Of a stretch of 64,000 bases of DNA, positions 1 through 12,374 are shown one piece after another. Both the position numbers and the translations under genes were made by a program. Positions within the stretch are counted from its first letter, which is position 1. The number at the start of each line of letters is the position of its first letter. This DNA comes from Balaenoptera acutorostrata (taxonomy: Eukaryota; Chordata; Mammalia; Artiodactyla; Balaenopteridae): assembly GCF_949987535.1 (NCBI RefSeq), contig NC_080066.1:90911600-90975599 (forward strand). The letters are read 5' to 3'. Below the pieces are notes generated by a model, which saw nothing but the letters and a program-made list of their open reading frames with translations, ran no database searches and had not been told where the DNA came from.

Positions 1-225
1 CAGAAATAGAGACACAGATGTAGAGAACAAACGTATGGACACCAAGGGGGGAAAGTGGGCAGGGGGATGAACTGAGAGATTGGGATTGACATATATACAC
101 TAATATGTATAAAATAGATAACTAATAAGAACCTGATGTATAGCACAAGGAATTCCACTTCGCTGTACAGTAGAAACTAACACAACATTGTAAAACAACT
201 ATACCCCAATGAAAACACACACACA
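1..225 (+). mobile_element. LINE-1 3' UTR fragment (young subfamily)
   Basis: This is the 3' end of a LINE-1, cut off on the left by the window edge. It matches the 3' UTR of the young element at 7.5-12.6 kb block by block (gagacacagatgtagagaa, then accaaggggggaaa, then gattgggattgaca, then taataagaacctg). After taataagaacctg it continues for about 85 bp to a classical LINE-1 terminus (aacattgtaaaacaactata), which the young element lacks. It ends in a short CA-rich tail and abuts an older LINE-1 on its right. Confidence 0.85.
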
Positions 226-2030
226 AGACTCCATCAAAAAATTTAGTTCAAATACATGAATTTAGTAAAGTTGCAGGGTACAAAAGCAATATTCAAAAGT
301 CAGTTGTGTGTTTATACACTAATAAAAAACTATCAGAAAAAGTGAATGAGATGGTTTTCTTAATTTCAACTGCATCAAATAGAATAAAATACATAGGATT
401 AAATTTGACCAAGGAGGTGAAAGACCTATATTTGGAAAACAAGACATTGATAAGATATTTGAAGAAAATACAAATAAATGGAAATATAGTCCATGCTCGT
501 GGATTGGAAAAATTAATACTGTTATAATTTCCATAGTACCCAAAGCTATCTACAGATTCAACTCAATCCCTATCAAAATCACAATGGCATTTTTCACAGA
601 AACAGAACCATCCTAAAATTTGTATGAAACCACAAAAGACCCAAAGAGCAAGTAATCATGAAAAAGAATTAAGCTAGAGGCATCATGCTCCCTGATTTCA
701 AACTATATTACAAAGCTATAGTAATTAAAACAGTATGTTTTAGGCATACAAAAGACCTATACATTAATGGAACAGAAGAGAGAGCCCAGAAATACTTACA
801 CATGGATGGTCAATTAACTTATGGCAAAGGAGCACAGAATACACGATGGGGAAAAGATAGTCTCTTCGATAAGTGGTGTTGGGAAAACTGGTTAGCCACA
901 TAAAAATAATGAAGCTGCACCACTATCTTACACTATACACAAAAATCAATCCACAATGGAATAAAGAATGTAAGATCTGAAACCTTAAAACTCCTAGAAG
1001 AAAACATAGTGGGGTAAGCTCCTTGACATTGGTCTTGATGACTTTTAGGATTTGACCCCAGAAGCAAAGGCAACATAAGCAAAGTAGTAGGACTTTATAA
1101 AATTAAAATGCTCCCACACAGCAAAGAAACCATCAACAAATTGAAAAGGCAACCTACTGAATAGGAGAAAATATGTACAAATCATTTATCTGATAAGAGG
1201 TTAATCTCTAAAATATATCAAGAACCTATATAACTCAATAGCAAAAACAGCATGATTAGAAAATGGGCAGAAGGACTGAAAACAATTTTTCCAAAGAAGT
1301 CGTTCAGATGGTCAACAGGCACGTGAGAAGGTGCTCAACATCACTAATCATCAGGGAAATGCAAATCCAAATTACAATGAGATATCACCTCACACCAGTT
1401 AGAATGACTGTTATCAAAAAGATAAGAAATAATAAGTGTTAGCAAGGGTGTGAAGAAAATAGAATCCCTGTACATAGTTGGTGGGAATGTAAATTGGTGC
1501 AGCCACTATGGAAAACTGTATGGAGGTTTCTCAAAAAACTAAAGCTAGAACTACTATATGATCCAGCAATTCCACTCCTGGGTATATACACGGGAAAAAG
1601 TGAAAACACTAGTTCAAAAAGAAACATGCACCCCAATTTCATAGAAGAAATATTAACAATAGCCAAGATACAGAAGCAACCCAAATGCCCATCATGGATA
1701 AGATATGGTATGTAACATATGATTTCACTTATATGTGTAATCTAAAAAGTAATAAAAACTTGTGGTTATCTAAGGGGAAAGAAAGGGAAGAGGGAGAGAC
1801 AAATAAGGAGTATGGGATTAAGAGATACAAACTAGTATGTGTAAAATATATAAGCAACAAGGATATATCGTATAGCACAGGGATTATATCCATTATTTTG
1901 TAATAACCTTTAAAGGAATATAATCTACAAAAATGCTGAATCACTATGCTATATACCTGAAACTAATATAATATTGTAAATCAACTATACTTCAATAGTA
2001 AAAATTTTTAAAATAAATGAAAAAAAAGAC
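226..2030 (+). mobile_element. LINE-1, 5'-truncated, old copy
   Basis: This decayed LINE-1 starts in the RT-distal part of ORF2 (agttgcagggtacaaaa corresponds to agttgcaggttacaaaa at about 10.73 kb) and runs through the ORF2 C-terminus to the 3' UTR end, ctatacttcaatagtaaaaa plus an A-rich tail near 2030. Only fragmentary frames remain, for example 306-527 and 1494-1715 on the + strand; the latter still reads the conserved C-terminal motif [12 protein letters not shown]. Many stops and frameshifts indicate an old insertion. No target-site duplication was found. Confidence 0.85.
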
Positions 2031-2880
2031 AATTAGGTCATTAATTTCTGGGGAATGTCTTTGTTGCTCTTGAATTTTGGTTAAAAATAATAGCACTTAA
2101 GTTGTCATCTGTCTCCCCTGGTAGCATTATGTCACTAGGTTTTTGTTCTGTTTTGTATATCAAGCCATATAGCAACATGGATGTTCAGTCTAACTTTCCT
2201 CAGAAAAAGAATTTGCATTGGAGTTCCTTTAGGAGCCACTGGAGTGTTCAAGTCAAGGCCACACTCTTCCTAGGCAGCCCCCAGACAATGAGCATAGCAG
2301 TAGTACTAGACCCAAGACATTCCTGCCCAACATGGGACTTTCCTATAGCCAATCTTGGTCTTGGCCAGCCCAGTTGGGAGCCCCAGGGCATTCTCAGAGT
2401 TGCATTGAAGTTTGAGACTCTTCCTCTCCCAGTCTTTTTTCATTGCCCTTTCCTTTCACAGGTATAAGACCTTAATCATTTACCTGCCTAATTCTGCTCT
2501 CTCTCCCCTTTATCTTTCACAATAGCTCTCTTATACTACTAACTCCTTCTCATCATATGCTTCCCAAAGGACCAGAAGCAACACAATTGGTATTAGGATT
2601 CATCTGAGAAAGCAGGAGATAAGATGAGATTTGGAGACTAGATTATTTATTACCAAACTGGTAAGGATGACCTCATCTTGAGTAGAATATGGGACATGGA
2701 AAATCCATGGCATAAAGTGGCAGCCCCATTACTAAATATTTCACCAGTAGTCCCTTAAGAAAATATCATGGTTGGCAGAACATCCTGGTTGGTGCTGTGA
2801 TTCAGGCTTTTGTCTTTGTGTGCACTGTTCCCCCATACCTTTGGAACCGGCTGTATATATCTTTAAAAATGACTTGATAC
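2031..2880. other. Unassigned sequence, no gene seen
   Basis: About 850 bp that I cannot assign. A 121-codon open frame at 2102-2467 (+) has no recognisable domain and no coding support. It may be ordinary single-copy DNA or part of the decayed retrovirus that follows. Confidence 0.5.
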
Positions 2881-3613
2881 CCTGTGGAGAGATCATGAAA
2901 AAATAAGGGTGATTAACAAACAGTTAAAGCCTAAATGTGAGGGCAGAAGTCTCTCCTACAGTTTTCAAAGAGGCTCTTATCTCCTACAGTAGAAGACTGG
3001 AAAAAGCCAAGGAAGAGACTAATGATCTGATAGTTAGGGTTGCTGAGCTTCAAAGATGGTTGAATTCTCAGCCAAGGAGGTCTGTTATGTTAAGGCTAGA
3101 GCCCTAGTTGGGAAAACCTAGAAACCTGATATGGGATAGGCATATCTGGGTGGATACCTCCTGTAAATTGTGGCTCTTTGGACTACCCTAAAGCCCTCTG
3201 AACCTCCAAAGATACTGCAACCCTCCTTTTTGGAGCTAGCCCCACCCCTACTCTCGCTCTGTGAGAAGGTACTATATAATCCTCTCCTACACAAGGTGGC
3301 AGCAGCTCTCATTAGAAACTTCCCCCAGATGTATAATTAGGATAATTCCATGATATAGCATGGCTAGGATATCTGGGCCAGAGGAAATAAAGAGATTATA
3401 ACCATAGGAAATTGTAAGAATTAGTCAGCATGTACCAGGACAGTACCTATAGGATTGGATTTTGAGTGTTCTTTGACTGGAATATAAGACTGGATAAGCA
3501 ATAGTTCATTGACTTGGGTACACAAGATGTAAAACATTTCCCCACCCTCCCGGGGACTAGGGCAAACTCACTGCTATAGTGGCACTTACTTAGAAGCCTA
3601 GAGATAATGAAAA
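2881..3613 (+). pseudogene. Possible endogenous retrovirus gag-like fossil
   Basis: Low-confidence call. Conceptual + strand translation near 3000-3120 gives a charged, coiled-coil-like stretch (EKAKEETNDLIVRVAELQ) of the type found in degraded ERV gag regions, followed by frame-broken sequence. A better-supported ERV pol-like stretch in the same orientation lies on the far side of the LINE-1 at 3614-5155, so the two may be halves of one provirus split by that insertion. No LTR boundary was identified. It could also be unrelated single-copy DNA. Confidence 0.35.
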
Positions 3614-3892
3614 AAGAATATACCATGGACAAAAGACAGTCTTTTCAACAAGTGGGCCTGGGAAAACTGGACAGCCACGTGTAAAACAATGAGATTAGAA
3701 CATTACCTCATACTATATACAAAAATAAACTCAAAATGGATTAAAGATGTAAATTTAAGACCCAAAGCCATAGAACTCTAAGAACACAGGCAGAAGACTC
3801 TTTGACATAAATCATAACAATATTTTTAAAGATCTGTCTCCTAAGGCAAAAGAAATAATAGCAAAAATAAACAAATGTGACCTAATTAAACT

Positions 3893-3997
3893 TGTATATG
3901 TATGCATATGGCTGATTCACTTTGTTGTACAACACAAACTAACACAGCATTATGAAGCAATAATACTCCAATAAAGATGTATTAAAAAGAAAAAAAA
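3893..3997 (+). mobile_element. Minimal nested LINE-1 3'-end insertion
   Basis: The host LINE-1 reads cctaattaaactt, then about 105 bp of foreign sequence, then resumes at aaaagcttttgcacagc. The young element at 11.6 kb has the equivalent site uninterrupted (aaacttcaaagcttttacac). The insert is a LINE-1 terminus (gctgattcactttgttgtac, then aacacaaactaacacagcat) followed by an A-rich tail. The junction lies at TT|AAAA, which matches the LINE-1 endonuclease preference. I see no clear target-site duplication. Confidence 0.75.
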
Positions 3998-4609
3998 AGC
4001 TTTTGCACAGCGAAGGAAACCATTGACAAAACCAAAAGACAACTTATAGAATGGGAGAAAATATTTGCAAATGATGAGACTGACAAGGGGTTAATATACA
4101 AAGTATATAAACAGCTCATACAACTCCATGTCAAAAAACAAACAACCCATTCAAAAATTGGGCAGAAAACTGGAATAGACATTTCCCCAAAGAAGATATA
4201 CAGATGGCTAACAGGCACATGAAAAGATGCTCAACATCACTAATTATTAGAGAAATGCAAATCCAAACAATGAGATATCACCTCACACCTGTCAGAATGA
4301 CTGTCATTAAATAGTTTACAAATAACAAGTGCTGGAGAGGATGTAAAGAAAAAGGAACCCTCGTACATACACTGTTGGTGGGAATGTAAATTGGTGCAGC
4401 CACTGTGGAAAACAGTATGGAGGTTTCTCAAAAAACTAAAAATAGAACTACCATATGATCCAGAAATTCCACTCCTGGGTATATATCCAAAGAAAATGAA
4501 AACACATTCAAACAGATACATGCACCCCAATGTCCATAGTAGCACTATTTACAATAACCAAGATATGGAAGCAACACAAATGCCCATCAACAGATGAATG
4601 GATAAAGAT

Positions 4610-4710
4610 GATGTAGTATATATATGTATACATATACACCATATATATACCATATATACGGTATACCAAATATATATTCACACACACATATACCATATAT
4701 ACACACACAA
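4610..4710 (+). repeat. AT/AC-rich simple repeat inside LINE-1
   Basis: An expanded, imperfect (TA)n/(CATATA)n/(CA)n tract of about 100 bp. It sits where the LINE-1 consensus has only a short catatatacaatggaatat motif, so it is a microsatellite grown from the native LINE-1 sequence. Confidence 0.85.
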
Positions 4711-5155
4711 TGGAATATTAACTCAGCCACAAAAAAGAATAAAATTATGCTATTTGCAGCAGTGTAGATGGACCTAGAGAATATTATGCTTAGTGAAATG
4801 TCAGAGAAAGACAAATATCATATGATATCACTTATATGTGGAATCTAAAGAAATAATACAAATGAATGTATATGCAAAACAGAAACAGACTCACAGATAC
4901 AGAAATCAAACTTGTGGTTACCAACGGGGAGAGGAAAGGGTGAGGAACAAATTATGGATAAACAATTAAGAGATACAAACTAGTATGTATAAAATAGATA
5001 AGCAACAAGGATATATTGTATAGCATAGGGAATTATACTCATTATCTTAGAAAACTTTTAATGGAGTATAATCTGTAAGAATACTGAATCCCTATGCTGT
5101 ACACTTGAAACTAACATAATATTGTAAGTCAACTATACTTCAATTTAAAAAGAAA

Positions 5156-6000
5156 ATGATTACCCATTCTGAGCAAAGTTGAAATGCCTGAGTTGCCAAA
5201 GTAGATTATGGGGTGCCTCATTATATTATTGCAAGGGTGCATCCTGAGAATAGCTGTATACTGTTGCAAACTCAGCCAAGTAGAAACCATAACTGTGGCT
5301 GCTGTGCTGGCAGTAGTATCTTTGTAAGAACCGATTAATGAGTAAATAGTATACAGCCATTGATTAGGTAAATGTATTTTCCTTCTATCCAATTCAGGAA
5401 AGAGCTGAAAAAATAGCCCTGGGGAAAACATTCACATGGAATGGACAAGGAAGTGCATTTATAAACCGTGGTAACTCTTCCTTGCTATCATAATATAGTC
5501 AGAAGAGATTGGGACCGTGTGAATATGTAAAGAACATCACATTGATCCATTACGTCCATGAAAACATACTGATTAGGCAGAATGTGTCAGAGTTGGCTAG
5601 TATACTGAAAGCTTTGATAAGAACCATGTTTTCTGGGAGGCAAGAGAGGAACCTTACAAGACTCAGGAATCTAATTTTAATAAATTTTCTAGATATCTAG
5701 TGACCAGGAATGTGCCTGGATGTCTCCGAGGTAAAACACAAATTGCTGCATCTTACATACTTTGCCAAGAAGAAGAAAGCATAGTGCTTGGTCAGCCTCT
5801 TTGCATTCTGGGGAAAACAAATTCCTCATCTGAGACATTGGCCTAGCCTATACACTAGCTGATACAGAAGGCTGTCAGTTTTAAGTGGGCTGGGAGCAGG
5901 AATGTGCTCTTTGGCAAGTCCATACCAAATTCTGAAGCAAGATAAACTATCCTCACTATCCACCACTTTCCCAATGCTATGGGACGATGGGACCCAGCTT
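5156..6000 (+). pseudogene. Endogenous retrovirus pol-like fossil
   Basis: The + strand translation around 5740-5850 shows a frame-broken stretch including CLVSLFAFWGKQIPHLRHW. This resembles the polymerase connection/RNase H junction of ERV-L and related retroelements, where a lysine-rich segment precedes a CLVGLFGFW-like motif. Surrounding sequence has many stops and no long frame. Orientation matches the possible gag-like fossil at 2881-3613. Precise ends, LTRs and class are unresolved, and it cannot encode a protein. Confidence 0.45.
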
Positions 6001-7446
6001 TATCTCAGATGCATTAGTTCCTTGGATTGTAACTATACACACATGAATTTTCTTCTCAGCTTAGCCAGATTGCCTGCTTAGGAATCCATACCAGCTCATC
6101 TCAAGGACCTGATCATTCTCTGCTGGAATTGGATATAAAAGCTGCTGCAATCCATGCCTAACTTTAAGCCATGTGCCAGTGCTGTAGAAATCCAAGAGAG
6201 AGCACTGCGGGGGTGAGAATATTGAAAGGATTTGTAGAATGACAGAATATCCTTGCCTGATTCTTAACTACCTACTTCTTAGATACATGACAGATTAATG
6301 ATCAGAGAGGAGACATTATCTGGATGAAATATAGATATGGGGGACAAAACAGATGTTCAGGAAGATATTATAACAAGGGAAGAGAAGTAATAAGCTAACA
6401 GACATACTTCAATCTATGACAGTATAAAAATTAACCGCCTGGGAAAAAGACTTCTTCCTTTTTTCTTTTGCCGACCCACCAAAAAGAATCCTGTAAATGC
6501 TCTTGCCTAAAGGGAAAAGAAAGGGGAAGTTTACAGACAGTTTTATTATTTTTGTATTGGGATGAACTGAGCCTTTTCCCCAAGAGGAAAGAATCAAAGA
6601 CAAACAAAGGGAGGAGGTAAAAAGCCCTTGGCAGTGACTAGAAGAGTATATCCAGTGGAGGTGTGGAAGGTGTCAGAGAGATGGGTAGTGTGAGGGCAGC
6701 AGATTTCAGTAAGTGTTGCTGTGGACCATGGCTTTCCATTTAAGGTCTTTCAAGAGTAGAGTAATTATAAAGGATGGAATTCCTTCTCATTACTTTTGCA
6801 TTGAGACTTGTGCCTCTGTAACCTGTCACTGTCTTAACATGTGAGCCACATTAGTCTCCAGCTTAAGGTGGGCTCCTGTCATCTGCGATCTGAGCTTCAG
6901 AATTGCCTTCAGTGTTTATTCTGCTCTTTATTACTTCTAGTGATTTTTTAAAATTTACAGCTTCATTTCTTTTTCTCATAAATGTAGCCATTTTACATAC
7001 CATCTTTCTTCTCTTTTCTTACTGTCCTGTGAAGTTCGTATTTTCTCAAAAGTCTTATGTTGAATGAAGAGAACCATAGGAAATGTTTCAGATACTTAAA
7101 TTGACACAATGTATATGCCCATTTGTGTTCTAGATGTTATTTATTCCCTGACTTAATGGTTTTTAGTGCCGAGCAGGAAAAATGAGAAACAATTACTAAT
7201 TACAAGAATGAGAAATAGGAGTGATATTAAAGGATGTTTGGAATGCTATGGGAGAACATAGAGGGGATTTAATCTAGTCTAGGGAGTCATTGGTTACACA
7301 CTGTCAACAGCTTCCCTGGGAAGGCTTCGTTAAGTTGAGGCCTCCTGAATGACTTTGTGTACCTTACTGTCAAACTAGCACATTCTTTTTTTTAAAAAAA
7401 ATCATTCAACACTTAATGAATTAGGGAAGAAAAAGACTTTCTTCAT
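6001..7446. other. Unassigned sequence, no gene seen
   Basis: About 1.4 kb of moderately AT-rich DNA with no long frame or recognisable repeat. The left part (to about 6350) may still belong to the ERV fossil. The right end is the intact target flank of the young LINE-1. Confidence 0.5.
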
Positions 7447-7461
7447 AAAGATGTAAAGATA
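7447..7461 (+). repeat. Target-site duplication, left copy
   Basis: The 15-mer aaagatgtaaagata is repeated exactly at 12607-12621 on the other side of the LINE-1 and its A-rich tail. This is a textbook duplication from target-primed reverse transcription. Confidence 0.93.
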
Positions 7462-7591
7462 CCCACCACCAGAGCCTCCCATCAAGCCTCTTAGATAGCC
7501 TCAACCACCAGAGGGCAGACAACAGAAGCAAGAAAAACTACAATCCTGCAGCCTGTGGACCAAAAACCACAGTTACAGAAAGACAGAGAAG

Positions 7592-8497
7592 ATGAAAAGG
7601 CAGAGGGCTATGTACCAGATGAAGGAACAAGAAAAAACCCCAGAAAAACAACTAAATGAAGTGGAGATAGGCAACCTTCCAGAAAAAGAATTCAGAATAA
7701 TGATAGTGAAGATGATCCAGGACCTCGGAATAAGAATGGAGGCAAAGATTGAGAAGATGCAAGAAATGATTAACAAAGACCTAGAAGAATTAAAGAACAA
7801 ACAAACAGAGATGACCAATACAATAACTGAAATGAAAACTACACTAGAAGGAATCAATAGCAGAATAACTGAGGCAGAAGAACGGATAAGTGACCTGGAA
7901 GACAGAATGGTGGAATTCACTGCTGCGGAACAGACTAAAGAAAAAAGAATGAAAAGAAATGAAGACAGCCTAAGAGACCTCTGGGACAACATTAAACGCA
8001 ACAACATTCGCATTATAGGGGTCCCAGAAGGAGAAGAGAGAGAGAAAGGACCAGAGAAAATATTTCAAGAGATTATAGTCGAAAACTTCCCTAACATGGG
8101 AAAGGAAATAGCCACCCAAGTCCAGGAAGCACAGAGAGTCCCATACAGAATAAACCCAAGGAGAAACACGCCGAGACACATAGTAATCAAAGTGGCAAAA
8201 ATTAAAGACAAAGAAAAATTACTGAAAGCAGCAAGGGAAAAACGACAAATAACATACAAGGGAACTCCCATAAGGTTAACAGCTGATTTCTCAGCAGAAA
8301 CTTTGCAAGCCAGAAGGGAGTGGCATGATATACTTAAAGTGATGAAAGGGAAGAACCTACAACCAAGATTACTCTACCCAGCAAGGATCTCATTCAGATT
8401 TGATGGAGAAATCAAAAGCTTTACAGACAAGCAAAAGCTAAGAGAATTCAGCACCACCAAACCAGCTCTACAACAAATGCTAAAGGAACTTCTCTAA
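7592..8497 (+). CDS. LINE-1 ORF1 protein (RNA-binding chaperone), intact frame
   Basis: A 301-codon open frame. By family knowledge, ORF1p trimerises, binds LINE-1 RNA in cis and acts as a nucleic-acid chaperone in the cytoplasmic RNP. Residues of about 50-125 are a heptad-like charged coiled coil. Residues of about 126-215 form the RRM region, with IIGVPEGEE at 141-149 and a basic RNA-binding surface. Residues of about 216-301 are the C-terminal domain, containing the conserved [16 protein letters not shown]. The start is the first ATG after the residual 5' UTR and gives a length typical of ungulate copies (human ORF1p is 338 aa). ORF2 follows after 58 bp. No frameshift or stop was seen. Expression is doubtful because the 5' UTR promoter is missing. 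Confidence 0.93.
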   Translation: MKRQRAMYQMKEQEKTPEKQLNEVEIGNLPEKEFRIMIVKMIQDLGIRMEAKIEKMQEMINKDLEELKNKQTEMTNTITEMKTTLEGINSRITEAEERISDLEDRMVEFTAAEQTKEKRMKRNEDSLRDLWDNIKRNNIRIIGVPEGEEREKGPEKIFQEIIVENFPNMGKEIATQVQEAQRVPYRINPRRNTPRHIVIKVAKIKDKEKLLKAAREKRQITYKGTPIRLTADFSAETLQARREWHDILKVMKGKNLQPRLLYPARISFRFDGEIKSFTDKQKLREFSTTKPALQQMLKELL

Positions 8498-8555
8498 GTG
8501 GGAAACACAAGAGAAGAAAAGGACCTACAAAAACAAACCCAAAACAATTAAGAAA

Positions 8556-11500
8556 ATGGTCATAGGCACGTACATATCGATAATTACCTTAAACGTGAAT
8601 GGATTAAATGCTCCAACCAAAAGACACAGGCTTGCTGAATGGATACAAAAACAAGACCCATATATATGCTGTCTACAAGAGACCCACTTCAGACCTAGGG
8701 ACACATACAGACTGAAAGTGAGGGGATGGAAAAAGATATTCCATGCAAATGGAAATCAAAAGAAAGCTGGAGTAGCTCTACTCATATCAGATAAAATAGA
8801 CTTTAAAATAAAGAATGTTACAAGAGACAAGGAAGGACACTACATAATGATCCAGGGATCAATCCAAGAAGAAGATATAACAATTATAAATATATATGCA
8901 CCCAACATAGGAGCACCTCAATACATAAGGCAACTGCTAACAGCTATAAAAGAGGAAATCGACAGTAACACAATAATAGTGGGGGACTTTAACACCTCAC
9001 TTACACCAATGGCCAGATCATCCAAAATGAAAATAAATAAGGAAACAGAAGCTTTAAATGACACAATAGACCAGATAGATTTAATTGATATATATAGGAC
9101 ATTCCATCCAAAAACGGCAGATTACACGTTCTTCTCAAGTGCGCATGGAACATTCTCCAGGATAGATCACTTCTTGGGTCACAAATCAATCCTCAGTAAA
9201 TTTAAGAAAATTGAAATCATATCAAGCATCTTTTCTGACCACAACGCTATGAGATTAGAAATGAATTACAGGGAAAAAAACGTAAAAAAGACAAACACAT
9301 GGAGGCTAAACAATACGTTACTAAATAACCAAGAGATCACTGAAGAAATCAAAGAGGAAATAAAAAAATACCTAGAGACAAATGACAATGAAAACACGAC
9401 GACCCAAAACCTATGGGATGCAGCAAAAGCGGTTCTAAGAGGGAAGTTTATAGCTATACAAGCCTACCTCAAGAAACAAGAAAAATCTCAAGTAAACAAT
9501 CTAACCTTACACCTAAAGAAACTAGAGAAAGAAGAACAAACAAAACCCAAAGTTAGCAGAAGGAAAGAAATCATAAAGATCAGAGCAGAAATAAATGAAA
9601 TAGAAACAAAGAAAACAATAGCAAAGATCAATAAAACTAAAAGTTGGTTCTTTGGGAAGATAAACAAAATTGATAAGCCATTAGCCAGACTCATCAAGAA
9701 AAAGAGGGAGAGGACTCAAATCAATAAAATCAGAAATGAAAAAGGAGAAGTTACAACAGACACCGCAGAAATACAAAACATCCTAAGAGACTACTACAAG
9801 CAACTTTATGCCAATAAAATGGACAACCTGGAAGAAATGGACAAATTCTTAGAAAGGTATAACCTTCCAAGACTGAATCAGGAAGAAACAGAAAATATGA
9901 ACAGACCAATCACAAGTAATGAAATGGAAACTGTGATTAAAAATCTTCCAACAAACAAAAGTCCAGGACCAGATGGCTTCACAGGTGAATTCTATCAAAC
10001 ATTTAGAGAAGAGCTAACACCCATCCTTCTCAAAATCTTCCAAAAAATTGCAGAGGAAGGAACACTCCCAAACTCATTCTATGAGGCCACCATCACCCTG
10101 ATACCAAAACCAGACAAAGACACTACAAAAAAAGAAAATTACAGACCAATATCACTGATGAATATAGATGCAAAAATCCTCAACAAAATACTAGCAAACA
10201 GAATCCAACAACACATTAAAAGGATCATACACCACGATCAAGTGGGATTTATCCCAGGGATGCAAGGATTCTTCAATATACACAAATCAATCAATGTGAT
10301 ACACCATATTAACAAATTGAAGAAGAAAAACCATATGATCATCTCAATAGATGCAGAAAAAGCTTTTGACAAAATTCAACACCCATTTCTGATAAAAACT
10401 CTCCAGAAAGTGGGCATAGAGGGAACCTACCTCAACATAATAAAGGCCATATATGACAAACCCACAGCAAACATCATTCTCAATGGTGAAAAACTGAAAG
10501 CATTTCCTCTAAGATCAGGAACGAGACAAGGATGTCCACTCTCACCACTATTATTCAACATAGTTCTGGAAGTCCTAGCCACGGCAATCAGAGAAGAAAA
10601 AGAAATAAAAGGAATACAAATTGGAAAAGAAGAAGTAAAACTGTCACTGTTTGCGGATGACATGATACTATACATAGAGAATCCTAAAACTGCCACCAGA
10701 AAACTGCTAGAGCTAATTAATGAATATGGTAAAGTTGCAGGTTACAAAATTAATGCACAGAAATCTCTTGCATTCCTATACACTAATGATGAAAAATCTG
10801 AAAGAGAAATTATGGAAACACTCCCATTTACCATTGCAACAAAAAGAATAAAATACCTAGGAATAAACCTACCTAGGGAGACAAAAGACCTGTATGCAGA
10901 AAACTATAAGACACTGATGAAAGAAATTAAAGATGATACCAACAGATGGAGAGATATACCATGTTCTTGGATTGGAAGAATCAACATTGTGAAAATGAGT
11001 ATACTACCCAAAGCAATCTACAGATTCAATGCAATCCCTATCAAATTACCAATGGCATTTTTTACGGAGCTAGAACAAATCATCTTAAAATTTGTATGGA
11101 GATACAAAAGACCCCGAATAGCCAGAGCAGTCTTGAGGCAAAAAAATGGAGCTGGAGGAATCAGACTCCCTGACTTCAGACTATACTACAAAGCTACAGT
11201 AATCAAGACAATATGGTACTGGCACAAAAACAGAAACATAGATCAATGGAACAAGATAGAAAGCCCAGAGATTAACCCACGCACCTATGGTCAACTAATC
11301 TATGACAAAGGAGGCAAAGATATACAATGGAGAAAAGACAGTCTCTTCAATAAGTGGTGCTGGGAAAACTGGACAGCTACATGTAAAAGAATGAAATTAG
11401 AATACTCCCTAACACCATACACAAAAATAAACTCAAAATGGATTAGAGACCTAAATATAAGACTGGACACTATAAAACTCTTAGAGGAAAACATAGGAAG

Positions 11501-12374
11501 AACACTCTTTGACATAAATCACAGCAAGATCTTTTTTGATCCACCTCCTAGAGTAATGGAAATAAAAACAAAAATAAACAAGTGGGACCTAATGAAACTT
11601 CAAAGCTTTTACACAGCAAAGGAAACCATAAACAAGACGAAAAGACAACCCTCAGAATGGGAGAAAATATTTGCAAATGAATCAACGGACAAAGGATTAA
11701 TCTCCAAAATATATAAACAGCTCATTCAGCTCAATATCAAAGAAACAAACACCCCAATCTAAAAATGGGCAGAAGACCTAAATAGACATTTCTCCAAAGA
11801 AGACATACAGACGGCCACGAAGCACATGAAAAGATGCTGAACATCACTAATTATTAGAGAAATGCAAATCAAAACTACAATGAGGTATCACCTCACTCCT
11901 GTTAGAATGGGCATCATCAGAAAATCTACAAACAACAAATGCTGGAGAGGGTGTGGAGAAAAGGGAACCCTCTTGCACTGTTGGTGGGAATGTAAATTGA
12001 TACAGCCACTATGGAGAACAATATGGAGGTTCCTTAAAAAACTAAAAATAGAATTACCATATGACCCAGCAATCCCACTACTGGGCATATACCCAGAGAA
12101 AAGTGTAATTCAAAAAGACACATGCACCCGAATGTTCATTGCAGCACTATTTACAATAGCCAGGTCATGGAAGCAACCTAAATGCCCATTGACAGACGAA
12201 TGGATAAAGAAGATGTGGTACATATATACAATGGAATATTACTCAGCCATAAAAAGGAACGAAATTGAGTCATTTGTTGAGACGTGGATGGATCTTGAGA
12301 CTGTCATACAGAGTGAAGTAAGTCAGAAAGAGAAAAACAAATATCGTATATTAATGCATGTATGTGGAACCTAG
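8556..12374 (+). pseudogene. LINE-1 ORF2 (endonuclease/reverse transcriptase), two nonsense codons
   Basis: One continuous frame of 1,272 codons interrupted by TAA at 11760-11762 (codon 1069) and TGA at 11838-11840 (codon 1095); there is no frameshift. The N-terminal apurinic-like endonuclease keeps its catalytic signature: LQETH (E42), GDFNT (D144) and SDHN (D228, H229). The reverse transcriptase keeps [13 protein letters not shown] and the FADD active site at residues 699-702. The C-terminal zinc knuckle (C1129, C1133, H1141, C1146) lies beyond both stops, so translation would give a 1,068-residue protein with EN and RT but no cysteine-rich domain, which is needed for efficient human LINE-1 retrotransposition. 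Each stop is one substitution from a sense codon (AAA to TAA and TCA to TGA, judged from related copies). Confidence 0.93.

Larger units (their letters stand above)
3614..5155 (+). mobile_element. LINE-1, 5'-truncated, old copy
   Basis: The element begins in ORF2 with sequence matching the young element near 11.32 kb (gacagtcttttcaacaagtg, then ggaaaactggacagccac) and runs to a LINE-1 3' terminus (gtcaactatacttcaattta plus A-rich tail). The open frame 4391-4597 (+) preserves [19 protein letters not shown]. It is interrupted by a very short nested LINE-1 tail (3893-3997) and by an expanded AT-rich tract (about 4610-4710). Its ORF2 relic is non-functional. Confidence 0.85.

Noticed and set aside
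2102..2467. 121-codon open frame in unassigned DNA
   Set aside because: No domain, signal or family similarity recognised, no splice-like context, and the length is within chance for this composition.
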